A stretch of 64,000 nucleotides of DNA from NCBI RefSeq assembly GCF_001625215.2, contig NC_030384.2, positions 32,352,527 to 32,416,526 on the forward strand. Direction: 5' to 3'. This document shows positions 35,424 to 48,980 of this stretch, one piece after another. The notes under the pieces were generated by a model that worked only from the letters and a program-made list of their open reading frames with translations, was not told the origin of the DNA and searched no databases. Origin of the DNA: Daucus carota subsp. sativus. Taxonomy: Eukaryota > Streptophyta > Magnoliopsida > Apiales > Apiaceae. Within the stretch, counting starts at the first letter, position 1, and each line of letters starts with the position of its first letter. The position numbers were made by a program, and so were the translations under genes.

Positions 35424-38025
35424 TTAACTACGACCCATGTTCTGTTCCCCAGGTGGTAACATAACCAACACTGGTTGAGCGTTAAAACCAGGATGAGGAA
35501 GCCTACGACGAATTTCACGACCTTCCTGACAAAGGGCACATGGATGGCAGAAAACATGGGTTGCAAAATCACATGCTGATTCACACTGCTCTCGTTGCAC
35601 CTCGTCCTCAATCACACTTCCGCAACACCCACACGATCTGCTAAGTGCCTCGCAGCTACCCTGTATTAACACGAGGAAAAATAAATATTAAAATTCCTTC
35701 AATCCAGTTGTGTACATATGAGTTATTACATTATTCAAAAATATAAATCCAGGTCGATTCAGAAAGACTAAAAACTTGATATGTGAGAAATAATAACTGC
35801 CAAGTGATGATCATTAGTTTTAAGAAAATATTACATGAATTCATAATATATCTCGAGAGCATATATTAATGTCCATGAATTATATAACCAAACAAAAGCC
35901 GTGTTTGTTATTTTAAATAGAATAAACGTGCAAGATAATCTACGAGTAAGGATATTAAAAAGATCATTATGAAGATGGATTCCATAGGATATACATAAGA
36001 GAACAGAATGATTTCTAATCAGCTGAAATATTTACATTAATACACACAGAACACCATAATCATGTATTAGCAAGTAGATTCCAGATCTAAAATAAGATGA
36101 ATTGAAGAGAGTATAACTGTGGTAGCAAAATTAGTGCATGAATAAATGTGTTGAACTCTATTCTCACATGAAACCCACTCTACGACTAAGTCACCTCATC
36201 TTGTCAGCTTCAATATCAAACAGAAGAGGGTCTAAATTGTATAGTCATAGTCACAGAGATAGAGACTTGCCTCTAGGTTGAACCTTCGGCGGATAGCTGA
36301 ACGAGTAGGATACGAAAACCAGGGTGCGACACAATTGCCACCAAATAGTATCTCACCAAGCATGTATAGACAAGAATAAGGCAAACAGTGATTTGTGAAA
36401 GTTCCTGGAGATGATCCAAGCCTTTCGACATTGCTTCCATAAAGAACACATGGAGCCACACTTCCAAGAATACCTACAAAAATATTTGACCAGCAGTAAG
36501 GTAAAAACGCTCCACTACACACGAACATGATTAAAAGTCAATAAAATAAATTGCTAGTATAAAAAACTTATAGTAATCATATATATATAATCGCAAAACA
36601 TTTGAGAATAAAAGAATATAATCACAAAATTGTCAGAGAGCTAAAGGGACAACAAATATTAATTAACTGAAGATATTAGTTTGTTTGTTCATATGCACAT
36701 GCCCTAATAAAGAAAGTAAACTAGTTAATACTCAAGAACCAGGGTAAAACTCTAGTACGAATTTTCCCTAATGGCTTGTTTCGGGACTTGCATTTCATTT
36801 GAAAATCCTGAATTTGATCAAATGACATGTTTGGATACATGAAAGAGTTGAATTTGAATTTTATTTAAAATCCGGGTAATTTAAATACAAGTATAAAGCT
36901 GAGAATTCGAAATGACACCTCAAATCATGTCATTTGAAATCCAAAATTTAACATGAAATATATGTTACCAAAAGCAACGTAAAAGAAATTGCGTACATGC
37001 AGCATCAAATGAAATTAACTTTCACTTTACAACTAACTTTCAAGTATTATATCCATAATCAAAACATATGCTACTGCAACAGGCTCTGTTTGGTTAAGAG
37101 ATATCAAATGGGGATCGATCAAAATAAAAAATTATGAAGAAAACTGATGTAGAAGAGAAGAAAGAGAAAAGAGGAAAAAAAAATTATGCAAATTTCTGAT
37201 GTAACAATCTGTAAACAATTTAAACTGGAGGTTGACCTCTAGCTGAATTTGCAATGAGTAAAATGAAAGAAGTAGCGAGATTCACACAAACACCAACAAA
37301 ATTGTAAAAATTACAAATCACGGTTCAGCAAGCTTAACCTAAGCTGCATACCTCTTTTCTAACCAGGGTAGAACTGAAAAGGCTGGGATGTGCTTAAAAT
37401 CATGGGTTTTCAGTATAAAAGTAAACAAATCGATCAAATCAATCAAAAAGGGCAAAATACAGCAATTAGTGGATCACACCAATCAATAATGTTTTCGTTA
37501 TATCAACTACACACAAGCTTAGCTGAATCATAACATATCCCTCTCTAGTCTCTATATATTGAAAAAAATTCTAAATTGCAGGTCATATAAAACCTTATAG
37601 AAAACTGAATTGGGTAAATTGACTAGATCTATCAAGGCATCAAAAAATCATTAGATAAATGTATATATGCATATATAACACATGGAATTGAGGAGAGGGA
37701 GAGAGGGAGAGATAAAAAGAGGAGGAAGAGGGAGGGGGAGAGAGAGAACAATAGACATACAAACTTCAAGATCGCTGCTGCAGAAATGATCGTTGCGACC
37801 GAGACAGGCACAGAGACTCGAATCCCAATGAGCTCTATCGATCGGCTCCCCAACCACGCTACCTTGACCTAAAGCCGGCAATCCATTAACCGTCCATCCG
37901 TAAGTAGCGTGACCGATCGCCGCCGGAGACTCGCCGGCGTTAGAATTGAGCTTCGTTGACTTCTTTTCATCCTTCAATTCAGCATCATTGCTCAATAAAG
38001 ATTTCGATTCCTCGTGATTCGCCAT
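35424..38025 (-). CDS. CNR8: Cell number regulator 8-like PLAC8 protein, three exons
   Basis: PLAC8/FW2.2-family proteins are small cysteine-rich membrane proteins linked to organ size or metal transport; the CNR8 type is a distinct branch. Exons on the minus strand are 38025-37761, 36473-36271 and 35660-35424, in phase, giving 234 residues, close to maize CNR8. Exon 1 ends with WDSSLCACLGRNDHFCSSDLEV. Exon 2 has the PLAC8 signature with a Cys-rich CILGSVAPCVLYGSNVERL and the hydrophobic middle (CLPYSCLYMLGEILFGGNC, APWFSYPTR). Exon 3 has CGCC, CDFATHVFCHPCALCQEGRE and RRRLPHPGFN. The second ATG (MANHEES) was chosen because it matches family N-termini. Intron 2 has a GC donor (GAG|GCAAGT). 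Intron 1 begins with a CT-rich run (37681-37749 in plus orientation a GA-rich run). No defect is visible. Confidence 0.9.
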
Positions 38026-38040
38026 TATATTTCGTAACAA

Positions 38041-38593
38041 GTCTAGTTTCTAAATTGTGGATCAAGAAATAGAATTGCTGAATAGAAAAGGACAGTCCAG
38101 GAGCCAAGGCAACACAAACCGCGTTTTCCTGCTTCGGTTTTTTTATATATACTATATATAGATTTATTATTTTCTCTTCCCAACCAAACGCACCGCCTTC
38201 GTTATTACCAATTTTTCTTAATTTAATATTTTCCTCCTAATGTTTTTCAGTCCAAATGTCAGCTCCAAGAGTATTACGGATGGGCTAAAAATTAAAATAA
38301 CAAAAGTTGCTGAATATAAAATTTGTTGATATCGTCATTAACTATACTGATTGATTGCATTTCATATTTAATATATTTTATTATTTTAAATTATTATAAA
38401 TAATATACAATATTTTGTATAATAATTATATTATTTTAATTTTAGGTTATTATAAAATGAACATACCATATTAATATTATAATAATGAAATTATTTTACG
38501 AGCATTTAAAAATTCAACCGATATAATCAATATTAGAATTTAGATTAAATTACGAACAAGAGAAACAGTCTTGTTGTAATTGAATTTTTTACA
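38041..38593. other. Promoter and leader of the CNR8-like gene, then AT-rich DNA
   Basis: On the minus strand a TATA-like run (tatatatagtatatataaaaa) at about 38137-38160 lies about 115 bases before the start codon. The rest is AT-rich with no feature. Confidence 0.4.
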
Positions 38594-38598
38594 TAATA

Positions 38599-41500
38599 TG
38601 TGACAGCCCTCAAATCCGGGGGTCTGGATTTGGTGCCACTAAAAGAAAAACAATTTAAAACCTGTATTTTCGAAAGAAATTAAAACAAGTATTTCAAAAC
38701 CTGAATATATAAAAAAAATGATTTAAATTAAAACTCAATTTCACCCCCTTTAAAATAGGATCGCAAACAGGTTATAGTATTGAAATCAGAAAACAAAACT
38801 ACAGATCTTATTACAGCTTGAACTATATTATCAACTAGACCTCGATATGAAGGATAACCAATATCCAATTTAACAAATCTATTCTTTTACAACTAAACCA
38901 AATTTAGTCAACTCCAATTACCACTAGTCCCACAGACACGATCTTGATTACTCTTCCTGACCATCAGGTTGAAACTTAATCACTTGCAATCCTCGCCTAG
39001 CCTTACTCTTACGCTTAGCATAAATAGGCGAACCATCTTTAACATTATCTGAAAGGGGTTAGAAGAAATAGCAAGAATGAGCAAAAGAATGCTCAGCAAG
39101 TATAATAGTTAAAAAGAAACAGGAGTTAATGCAGAGAAAGTAATTGAACTGGAAGTATACAAAACAACATGCTTTTAACTTGAAACCAAAACAATTCAAA
39201 AGTATATATAAATTTCCAAAGCATTCAGATATATTGGACGTTAATAGTCACCGTAGATGATCAGTCTACAGTAACCCGGACAATGGTTACGCATTGCCCT
39301 AAAATAAAATGTTCCGGAACTGAAGACTAGCTAGGTCTCCATATAACGCTGGGCCAAGGGCCTCTTATGCAAACAAAACAATAGGCTGGGCATAGACCTC
39401 TTACGCAAAGCTGGGCATCGGCCTCTTACGCAAACAAAACAATAGTCCAATGATTATATCTGAATTTTTCTTTTACTTCCCAGTTCCAAAAATTTCAATG
39501 TAATTTAAGTGTCTCATTTGGAAGGATAATAAGTACTATTCCCATAAAGCATTCATTAATCGTTCCAATTCAAGTTTTAGGAAAGACTTTTTCCCAAGGT
39601 ACAAGTGTTAAATAAAAGCAGTATTCATAGAGAAAGATGGGTTAGATATACTTGCTTTTAAATAAAGAAGTAGCATAGGAATACTTGCAGTAATTTCAAG
39701 TTAAGAATAGAATTACTCGCAAGAAAGCTTGAGAGAAATTAATCTATCAATATCATGATTGAACAAAATATCTCACTTGAACAATAAGTGAAGAGTTATA
39801 GTACTTGCCTCAGTTCTGCTGATTTTCACACCAATTAATTTCTACCGGACTATCTCACAGCACAGCTTCGTCTTAAGGAACTATTCCTGATTAAATTCAC
39901 AAAGCTATTCAACTACTTCTGAATGTCCTTGATATACAAGTCTCGGTTGATTCTCCACGAGTAACACGGTACTTCGGTTGTCGATGCCGACGGAGTTAAC
40001 TAATATCGAATAACGTATAAAATCCGTAATTAGCTACCCTTCGTAAATCCATATACATACCACATAGTCAGATAAACACATAGCACATAGTTGAACAATT
40101 AACTTTTATAGCTATTAAAAGTCAATATTGATAAGTTAACAAATAACATGTTTCAATCAACCATGTTACCTTATTCTTAACTATTTAATATCCTTCAACA
40201 AGTAAAACATATATAATTTCTATCGAAAATTCGGCAGCATCTCCTCTATGTATCGGACTATCCACCTGTTTCCCTATACTATGCAACAAGTAATCAACTC
40301 AATCCACTCAATAAACCAATCATATAACATCAACCATTACTCATTGACTGGATTTAAATAATTAGCAAACTCTGAAATCATATGCTAAATCATAAGCCAA
40401 TAATTCAACTTTTTAACCAAATATTTCTCAAAGATCTTTATAAATATATTCCAGAGGTCGCGGAAATTTCAACCCAACTCATAGATTTAAACTTGCAAAA
40501 ACAATTCTCTTTGTAACAGCAAAACAGAATTTTCACAAGTATGTGCTACCGACATTCAAACATTTTTAATAAATCAAAAATACAAGTTTTTCACTTGAAA
40601 TTTTTATGAGACCTCCCTAAACTCGCTGACTAACTACAAAATAAGTTTTGACTTGAAAATCAAAGTTTAAGTAATTAAACTATAATTTAGAAAGTCGAAA
40701 AGTGAAGCAGTTTTGTACTCTGCGCATACCATAATAAAACTATCATATCTCCTAGCTCGCTAATCGAATCGATTCGATTCTTTCGCGCACATAAAGTAGA
40801 CTCTGAGAAGATCATGAATCTCTGAAAGTCTGATTTTAAAAATGATCTTAAGCTGTTCGAAAAAGAGCTCCAAACAGAGGCAGCGCTGCTGCGAAAACTT
40901 GACTTCAAATGACTCGATAATTTATAAACAATTTCATATTAATCACAACTCTTACTAATTTATTCAATTCAATATAACACACATAACATAACAATTTCTT
41001 CCCAACAATTACAAATTTAGAGTGTAATTAAACCCCTAATTCATATGAACCCATGTACACAATTAATTCCCAATCGAGTAAACATTATCCCAATTAGTCT
41101 ATAATCACGTAGTTAATTAAATCAAACTCTAAATCAAAGCAATTCTCAACTAATGCAAAGCAAGTGTATATACACATATATATACATTTATACAACTGAT
41201 TGGTCTCAAAATTGGCTAACTTAATCAATTCAAATCGTAGCGAACACAGCACAACATATATACACATACATATATAAACTGATTTTATAAAGAAGAATGG
41301 ATTTATACCCACTGATTTATAACTGGTGCAGGGCTATGGTGGTCGCCGGAAGAGGAAGAAATAGGCGGTGTTGGTTCTGGCCGGAAAAGGAAGCGGCGGC
41401 AGAGAATCCCGATGGAATATGGCGACCGTACGTACAGAGGCGAGAGATGGAGGGAAGTGTGCAGGGAGATGGTAGCGAGAGACCGAAGGAATGGCGTGAG

Positions 41501-42278
41501 ATTGGGGAGATATTTGCGAGAGAAAGTAGTCCCCCGAATACTGTGATTTAACGAGAGAGATGAGGTTTCACAGGGAATAAAAGGAAAAGGGTTTACAGGG
41601 GTGTATACGTGGCTGAAGGAAGAGAAGTGTGGAGACACGCGGATAAATTTTAAGCTGCCAACTATTTTATTAAACTGAGTAAGCAATTAACTTCTACCCG
41701 CTTTCAACTAATTTACGTAGATTACTTGCAATAAAATTTCTCCCGACAACTACCAAAATATTTTTATAAACCCCGGAATATTATAAAACTAATCAAATAA
41801 AAGTTTCCGGATTTATAGAGCATTTTCGGAATTTATACAAAATTTAGAAGTTAGCTGCGTTCAGAAACTAATTAAAAATCATGTCCTTATAGAAATAAGA
41901 TTTTTAATATTTTACAAACTCCTAAAAATATTTGTGATCACTATCGAGCAATTAAAATAATTTTTGAAATTATCTTTGTATTTTTACAAAAATAAATATC
42001 CATTTAAGAGGATAATAAATTTTAATAAAACTGTATAATAATATCAAAAGCAGGAATAAATGCACGCACAAACATAATCGTATACAAATAGATCAATTAA
42101 ATCTCGTAACAGATAATTGCACGATCAACAGATATTTTCCCACCACGATGACCAGGAAAATATTTAAACAAATATACATTTTTTTTATTTTTACCACACT
42201 GAAATAAAATATTAAATTTTATTCCTCCTTTTTATAAAAACCATTAATAAAATATTTTGAAAAATCCGGGTTGTCACA
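38599..42278 (-). repeat. LARD LTR (3' LTR in element orientation)
   Basis: It appears identical to the LTR at 43968-47647: four pairs of open frames and all stretches I compared match without difference. It contains an imperfect tandem repeat (ctgggc...cctcttacgcaaa units, about 39349-39450) and a GC-richer segment (41320-41640) with accidental open frames on both strands. Confidence 0.9.
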
Positions 42279-43967
42279 ATCTACCCCCCTTAAAAGGATT
42301 CCGTCCTCGGAATCAGCGAAAAGAAAACTAGAGCGTACGATCTCTTTAATCCATAATACTTCTTTATGAGGTGATATCCTCTTGATTGTTGTCGTATATT
42401 CGCATCATCATTCGCTTTTGCTCATGGTACTTCCTACTATAAAGGCTTAATTTTACTTGGCAACTCAGTTGGCATACATTCAACTATTAGAGATTTCAAG
42501 AAAATGAAAGATTAGATCTATTGGAACAAATATTACGTGATTGGAAACAAAAGAATAACTGAGAGATCAATATGATCTAAAGAACTTGGTGTTGCGTGTC
42601 TAAATTAAGACACTACTAAAGGTAGTTAACCTTCTTGTAATGTACAACACACACAAGTGATGGCGTCCCATCCAACTCCTATCACACAGACTGGTAGTCC
42701 TTGTGTCCCCTATAGGTAGGGTTGTTCATCTCAGTTAGAGTAGAATGATATAATAGATATTCAAAATCAATTAAGAATGATTAACTTTTGATGAATGAAT
42801 CTTTGATGCGCACCTTGGGTTAAAAATTGAATAAGTTCCAAAGGTGCTAGTTTCAATGAAAAGATTAGTTAGAAATGATAAAATAGACACAAGTAACATT
42901 TTATAACTCAAGAGATAGAAATGTAGTCTTTATCAAACGTCTCTAGGAAAAGATGTCAAGACAATTCATTGATGAAGAAGGTAATCAATATAATCAACAA
43001 AAAGGAAGGTATTGCCAAGATTCTTCTCGATCTGCTGCTCTAATGGATCATTATTCAATTCTATAATCAATATTATCATTAACTTATAATAGTCTTTGAA
43101 GATTCCATAACATATATTGTCGTCAATAAGATGTCATATCCAGCTTCAAACAATCAACATCACAAAGCGTTGACATCTTATCTCACTCATAGATACTATA
43201 TCGAGTAATCCAAGACAAACTTTACTTAGCTCTATCGTTCGCTACTTAACAATATACCACGCTTAAAACTCGGACCAAGTAACACCCCTATTCTTTTACC
43301 AATTCCATATATCTCTGATAAGAATCAAAAGGTAACTCCCCAAATACTATTCAAAAATTGGCAGATACTACAAAGATTACTCTAGACTATGTGAGAACCT
43401 TTACTGGTCCAACCTCAATTAGATCCCATTATAAAGCTAACCTAATAGGTCTATCTTTCACCCTTCAAATGATTTAGACTCTAAATCAAATAACAAGCTA
43501 AATACTGAAGGAAATCTTATCCACCAACTATGGGTTTCAATCAAACTGGTGTTAAAAAATTTTAATCCATATATAAACACTTAAAGTTACTCTTCAAATT
43601 CCGGCAAAAAAAAAGTTACTCTTCAAATTTATCTCAATCTTGGTGATGAGGACTATGAAATAGTTAGTGATTTTTTTAGACTCAACAGGAGAATCTATTT
43701 GTTTGCTAATATTGGTACTAACTAGGCATGTTCTTCCTTCCCTAAGATATAAACTTACTAGTTCTGGGGCAAGAGAACTATTATACACACCATGAAATAC
43801 TCAAAGTCAATACTATTCGGAATCATGTTTCTATTGACACATACTATTCCAAATAGCTGTAGACTACCTCTATGTGAGTTTACACTTAGCGCACCTCTTT
43901 ATTAAACCTGATATTACCACTATTATTCTGATTTCAATAACTTATAACCTGCAGCTCTGATACCAGC
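42279..43967 (-). other. LARD internal region, non-coding
   Basis: No open frame of note and no retroviral motif is present. The polypurine tract is at the left edge and the primer binding site at the right edge. Confidence 0.8.
43954..43965 (-). other. Primer binding site (tRNA-iMet type)
   Basis: Read on the minus strand it is TGGTATCAGAGC, the 12-base complement of the 3' end of initiator methionine tRNA used by many plant LTR retrotransposons. Two bases (gc) separate it from the LTR end. Confidence 0.85.
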
Positions 43968-46900
43968 TGTGACAGCCCTCAAATCCGGGGGTCTGGATTT
44001 GGTGCCACTAAAAGAAAAACAATTTAAAACCTGTATTTTCGAAAGAAATTAAAACAAGTATTTCAAAACCTGAATATATAAAAAAAATGATTTAAATTAA
44101 AACTCAATTTCACCCCCTTTAAAATAGGATCGCAAACAGGTTATAGTATTGAAATCAGAAAACAAAACTACAGATCTTATTACAGCTTGAACTATATTAT
44201 CAACTAGACCTCGATATGAAGGATAACCAATATCCAATTTAACAAATCTATTCTTTTACAACTAAACCAAATTTAGTCAACTCCAATTACCACTAGTCCC
44301 ACAGACACGATCTTGATTACTCTTCCTGACCATCAGGTTGAAACTTAATCACTTGCAATCCTCGCCTAGCCTTACTCTTACGCTTAGCATAAATAGGCGA
44401 ACCATCTTTAACATTATCTGAAAGGGGTTAGAAGAAATAGCAAGAATGAGCAAAAGAATGCTCAGCAAGTATAATAGTTAAAAAGAAACAGGAGTTAATG
44501 CAGAGAAAGTAATTGAACTGGAAGTATACAAAACAACATGCTTTTAACTTGAAACCAAAACAATTCAAAAGTATATATAAATTTCCAAAGCATTCAGATA
44601 TATTGGACGTTAATAGTCACCGTAGATGATCAGTCTACAGTAACCCGGACAATGGTTACGCATTGCCCTAAAATAAAATGTTCCGGAACTGAAGACTAGC
44701 TAGGTCTCCATATAACGCTGGGCCAAGGGCCTCTTATGCAAACAAAACAATAGGCTGGGCATAGACCTCTTACGCAAAGCTGGGCATCGGCCTCTTACGC
44801 AAACAAAACAATAGTCCAATGATTATATCTGAATTTTTCTTTTACTTCCCAGTTCCAAAAATTTCAATGTAATTTAAGTGTCTCATTTGGAAGGATAATA
44901 AGTACTATTCCCATAAAGCATTCATTAATCGTTCCAATTCAAGTTTTAGGAAAGACTTTTTCCCAAGGTACAAGTGTTAAATAAAAGCAGTATTCATAGA
45001 GAAAGATGGGTTAGATATACTTGCTTTTAAATAAAGAAGTAGCATAGGAATACTTGCAGTAATTTCAAGTTAAGAATAGAATTACTCGCAAGAAAGCTTG
45101 AGAGAAATTAATCTATCAATATCATGATTGAACAAAATATCTCACTTGAACAATAAGTGAAGAGTTATAGTACTTGCCTCAGTTCTGCTGATTTTCACAC
45201 CAATTAATTTCTACCGGACTATCTCACAGCACAGCTTCGTCTTAAGGAACTATTCCTGATTAAATTCACAAAGCTATTCAACTACTTCTGAATGTCCTTG
45301 ATATACAAGTCTCGGTTGATTCTCCACGAGTAACACGGTACTTCGGTTGTCGATGCCGACGGAGTTAACTAATATCGAATAACGTATAAAATCCGTAATT
45401 AGCTACCCTTCGTAAATCCATATACATACCACATAGTCAGATAAACACATAGCACATAGTTGAACAATTAACTTTTATAGCTATTAAAAGTCAATATTGA
45501 TAAGTTAACAAATAACATGTTTCAATCAACCATGTTACCTTATTCTTAACTATTTAATATCCTTCAACAAGTAAAACATATATAATTTCTATCGAAAATT
45601 CGGCAGCATCTCCTCTATGTATCGGACTATCCACCTGTTTCCCTATACTATGCAACAAGTAATCAACTCAATCCACTCAATAAACCAATCATATAACATC
45701 AACCATTACTCATTGACTGGATTTAAATAATTAGCAAACTCTGAAATCATATGCTAAATCATAAGCCAATAATTCAACTTTTTAACCAAATATTTCTCAA
45801 AGATCTTTATAAATATATTCCAGAGGTCGCGGAAATTTCAACCCAACTCATAGATTTAAACTTGCAAAAACAATTCTCTTTGTAACAGCAAAACAGAATT
45901 TTCACAAGTATGTGCTACCGACATTCAAACATTTTTAATAAATCAAAAATACAAGTTTTTCACTTGAAATTTTTATGAGACCTCCCTAAACTCGCTGACT
46001 AACTACAAAATAAGTTTTGACTTGAAAATCAAAGTTTAAGTAATTAAACTATAATTTAGAAAGTCGAAAAGTGAAGCAGTTTTGTACTCTGCGCATACCA
46101 TAATAAAACTATCATATCTCCTAGCTCGCTAATCGAATCGATTCGATTCTTTCGCGCACATAAAGTAGACTCTGAGAAGATCATGAATCTCTGAAAGTCT
46201 GATTTTAAAAATGATCTTAAGCTGTTCGAAAAAGAGCTCCAAACAGAGGCAGCGCTGCTGCGAAAACTTGACTTCAAATGACTCGATAATTTATAAACAA
46301 TTTCATATTAATCACAACTCTTACTAATTTATTCAATTCAATATAACACACATAACATAACAATTTCTTCCCAACAATTACAAATTTAGAGTGTAATTAA
46401 ACCCCTAATTCATATGAACCCATGTACACAATTAATTCCCAATCGAGTAAACATTATCCCAATTAGTCTATAATCACGTAGTTAATTAAATCAAACTCTA
46501 AATCAAAGCAATTCTCAACTAATGCAAAGCAAGTGTATATACACATATATATACATTTATACAACTGATTGGTCTCAAAATTGGCTAACTTAATCAATTC
46601 AAATCGTAGCGAACACAGCACAACATATATACACATACATATATAAACTGATTTTATAAAGAAGAATGGATTTATACCCACTGATTTATAACTGGTGCAG
46701 GGCTATGGTGGTCGCCGGAAGAGGAAGAAATAGGCGGTGTTGGTTCTGGCCGGAAAAGGAAGCGGCGGCAGAGAATCCCGATGGAATATGGCGACCGTAC
46801 GTACAGAGGCGAGAGATGGAGGGAAGTGTGCAGGGAGATGGTAGCGAGAGACCGAAGGAATGGCGTGAGATTGGGGAGATATTTGCGAGAGAAAGTAGTC

Positions 46901-47647
46901 CCCCGAATACTGTGATTTAACGAGAGAGATGAGGTTTCACAGGGAATAAAAGGAAAAGGGTTTACAGGGGTGTATACGTGGCTGAAGGAAGAGAAGTGTG
47001 GAGACACGCGGATAAATTTTAAGCTGCCAACTATTTTATTAAACTGAGTAAGCAATTAACTTCTACCCGCTTTCAACTAATTTACGTAGATTACTTGCAA
47101 TAAAATTTCTCCCGACAACTACCAAAATATTTTTATAAACCCCGGAATATTATAAAACTAATCAAATAAAAGTTTCCGGATTTATAGAGCATTTTCGGAA
47201 TTTATACAAAATTTAGAAGTTAGCTGCGTTCAGAAACTAATTAAAAATCATGTCCTTATAGAAATAAGATTTTTAATATTTTACAAACTCCTAAAAATAT
47301 TTGTGATCACTATCGAGCAATTAAAATAATTTTTGAAATTATCTTTGTATTTTTACAAAAATAAATATCCATTTAAGAGGATAATAAATTTTAATAAAAC
47401 TGTATAATAATATCAAAAGCAGGAATAAATGCACGCACAAACATAATCGTATACAAATAGATCAATTAAATCTCGTAACAGATAATTGCACGATCAACAG
47501 ATATTTTCCCACCACGATGACCAGGAAAATATTTAAACAAATATACATTTTTTTTATTTTTACCACACTGAAATAAAATATTAAATTTTATTCCTCCTTT
47601 TTATAAAAACCATTAATAAAATATTTTGAAAAATCCGGGTTGTCACA
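43968..47647 (-). repeat. LARD LTR (5' LTR in element orientation)
   Basis: See the partner LTR at 38599-42278; both are 3680 bp. The terminal dinucleotides and the 5 bp target duplication are intact. Confidence 0.9.
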
Positions 47648-47652
47648 TAATA

Positions 47653-48744
47653 CTTATAATTCGTATTTATAGTAATTCGTATTTATAGTACATTTCAAAT
47701 AATTATAACTAATAATATCTGTATATTTGGCCATCCTATAATTTCAGAAACTATTGTCTGCTTGTCACCAACCTAAAACATGATTTTATTCGGAGACTCG
47801 TCAAGTACTTTTTTAAATCTCAATCCCGCGTAAATTTTATTTTAATATATAATAGCATTTTATATAATAAATAAAAATTGACTCTTAATAATTTAATGTA
47901 TATTTATCTTCAAAAAGACTCTTTATATCCGCACTTTAAACATATTTTATTATTAAATTAATTTTATTAAATAAGAGTATAATATAAAAATGGACGGAAA
48001 ATGAATGCTTACATTACTTTATAATAAAACTAAGGGAAAACGCGATGTGATAGAATTCTTTTTTTGTCAGATAAATATTTAAGATGTGCTCTATTTAAAA
48101 TTATAAAATTTAAATACATAAAACTAATCAGAAGGTTAAGATTAAGATCAAAAAATATATCATCATGTGATTCCAATATTGTCTAAATGCACCGACTTGT
48201 TCCAACAAAAGAAAGAACTGCAGTAATACAAAGTAGAACAGTAAAATGCAATTTCTTTCGACACGAAAGGAAGAAGAATTAAAAAAGAGTTTGGCAGCAG
48301 GGAAGAATACATCTACACATTTCAGTGATGAAGCCGTTTTCTTTTAACCAGTCTACCATTCTCTGGTAAGAATTTTTTTCCATTCCTCACATTTTACTCT
48401 ATGAATATGATACACAAACAATTTGCATTTTATCATCAAATTCATCCTATGATAATCATGCTATCAAGCATATCACCTTTATATTTCAACCAGCTCACCG
48501 CAGTTCAAAAGGCAGGGGTGAGAGGAAGAAGAAATATAGGCTGAAGCCTTTTCGACATTTGACATTTCTTTGATATGCAAATTCTCGATGACATTAAAAT
48601 GGTCTCTGGTATTTTAGGAGACATTTGACAGAGCTGTTCCTCATATTCTAATTTTATTGTCAACTTTGATCCAGAGTGCTATCTTCTTGTATGTGCTATC
48701 CGTGTTCATGTTTTACAAATGCTCAATTTACTTAAATTTTAATG
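47653..48744. other. AT-rich intergenic DNA
   Basis: It begins with a short duplicated aattcgtatttatagta (47660-47692). No gene is seen. Confidence 0.4.
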
Positions 48745-48980
48745 TTCATGTGCATTGTAAATCGAACTTTGATACAGTAGTGCAGTCATTGTCTCATATA
48801 TATTGTACACTACAGTTATAGATAGAACCAAGGCACAATGTAAGCTTAACTCCATTAATCATAGTACTTCATAAGTTCATATTACATCGATCAACTCAAT
48901 GATTCGACATACTTGTGCAACTATAACTAAACATTCAACTATATCTATCTTGTTAACACACATGCACTTTCAGCGGTTCT

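Larger units (their letters stand above)
38599..47647 (-). mobile_element. LARD: non-autonomous LTR retrotransposon with 3.7 kb LTRs
   Basis: Two long direct repeats (38599-42278 and 43968-47647, 3680 bp each, offset 5369) flank 1689 bp of internal DNA. Termini are TGTGACA...TGTCACA, and TAATA is duplicated at 38594-38598 and 47648-47652. The primer binding site, complementary to initiator methionine tRNA, is on the minus strand at 43954-43965 (gctctgatacca on plus), two bases from the LTR; a polypurine tract (minus: TTTTAAGGGGGGTAGAT) ends at 42279. The internal part has no gag or pol. LTRs longer than the internal region without coding capacity define LARDs. A gypsy-type partner is likely. 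Confidence 0.9.

Noticed and set aside
41303-41686. 127-codon minus frame (and an 84-codon plus frame) present twice, 5369 bp apart
   Set aside because: They are the same part of the two LARD LTRs; the frames overlap on opposite strands, lack any domain, and look like GC-richer LTR leader sequence.
38599-47647. Tandem duplication of a host segment instead of a retrotransposon
   Set aside because: TG...CA ends, the tRNA-iMet primer site, the polypurine tract and the 5 bp TAATA duplication all point to an LTR element.
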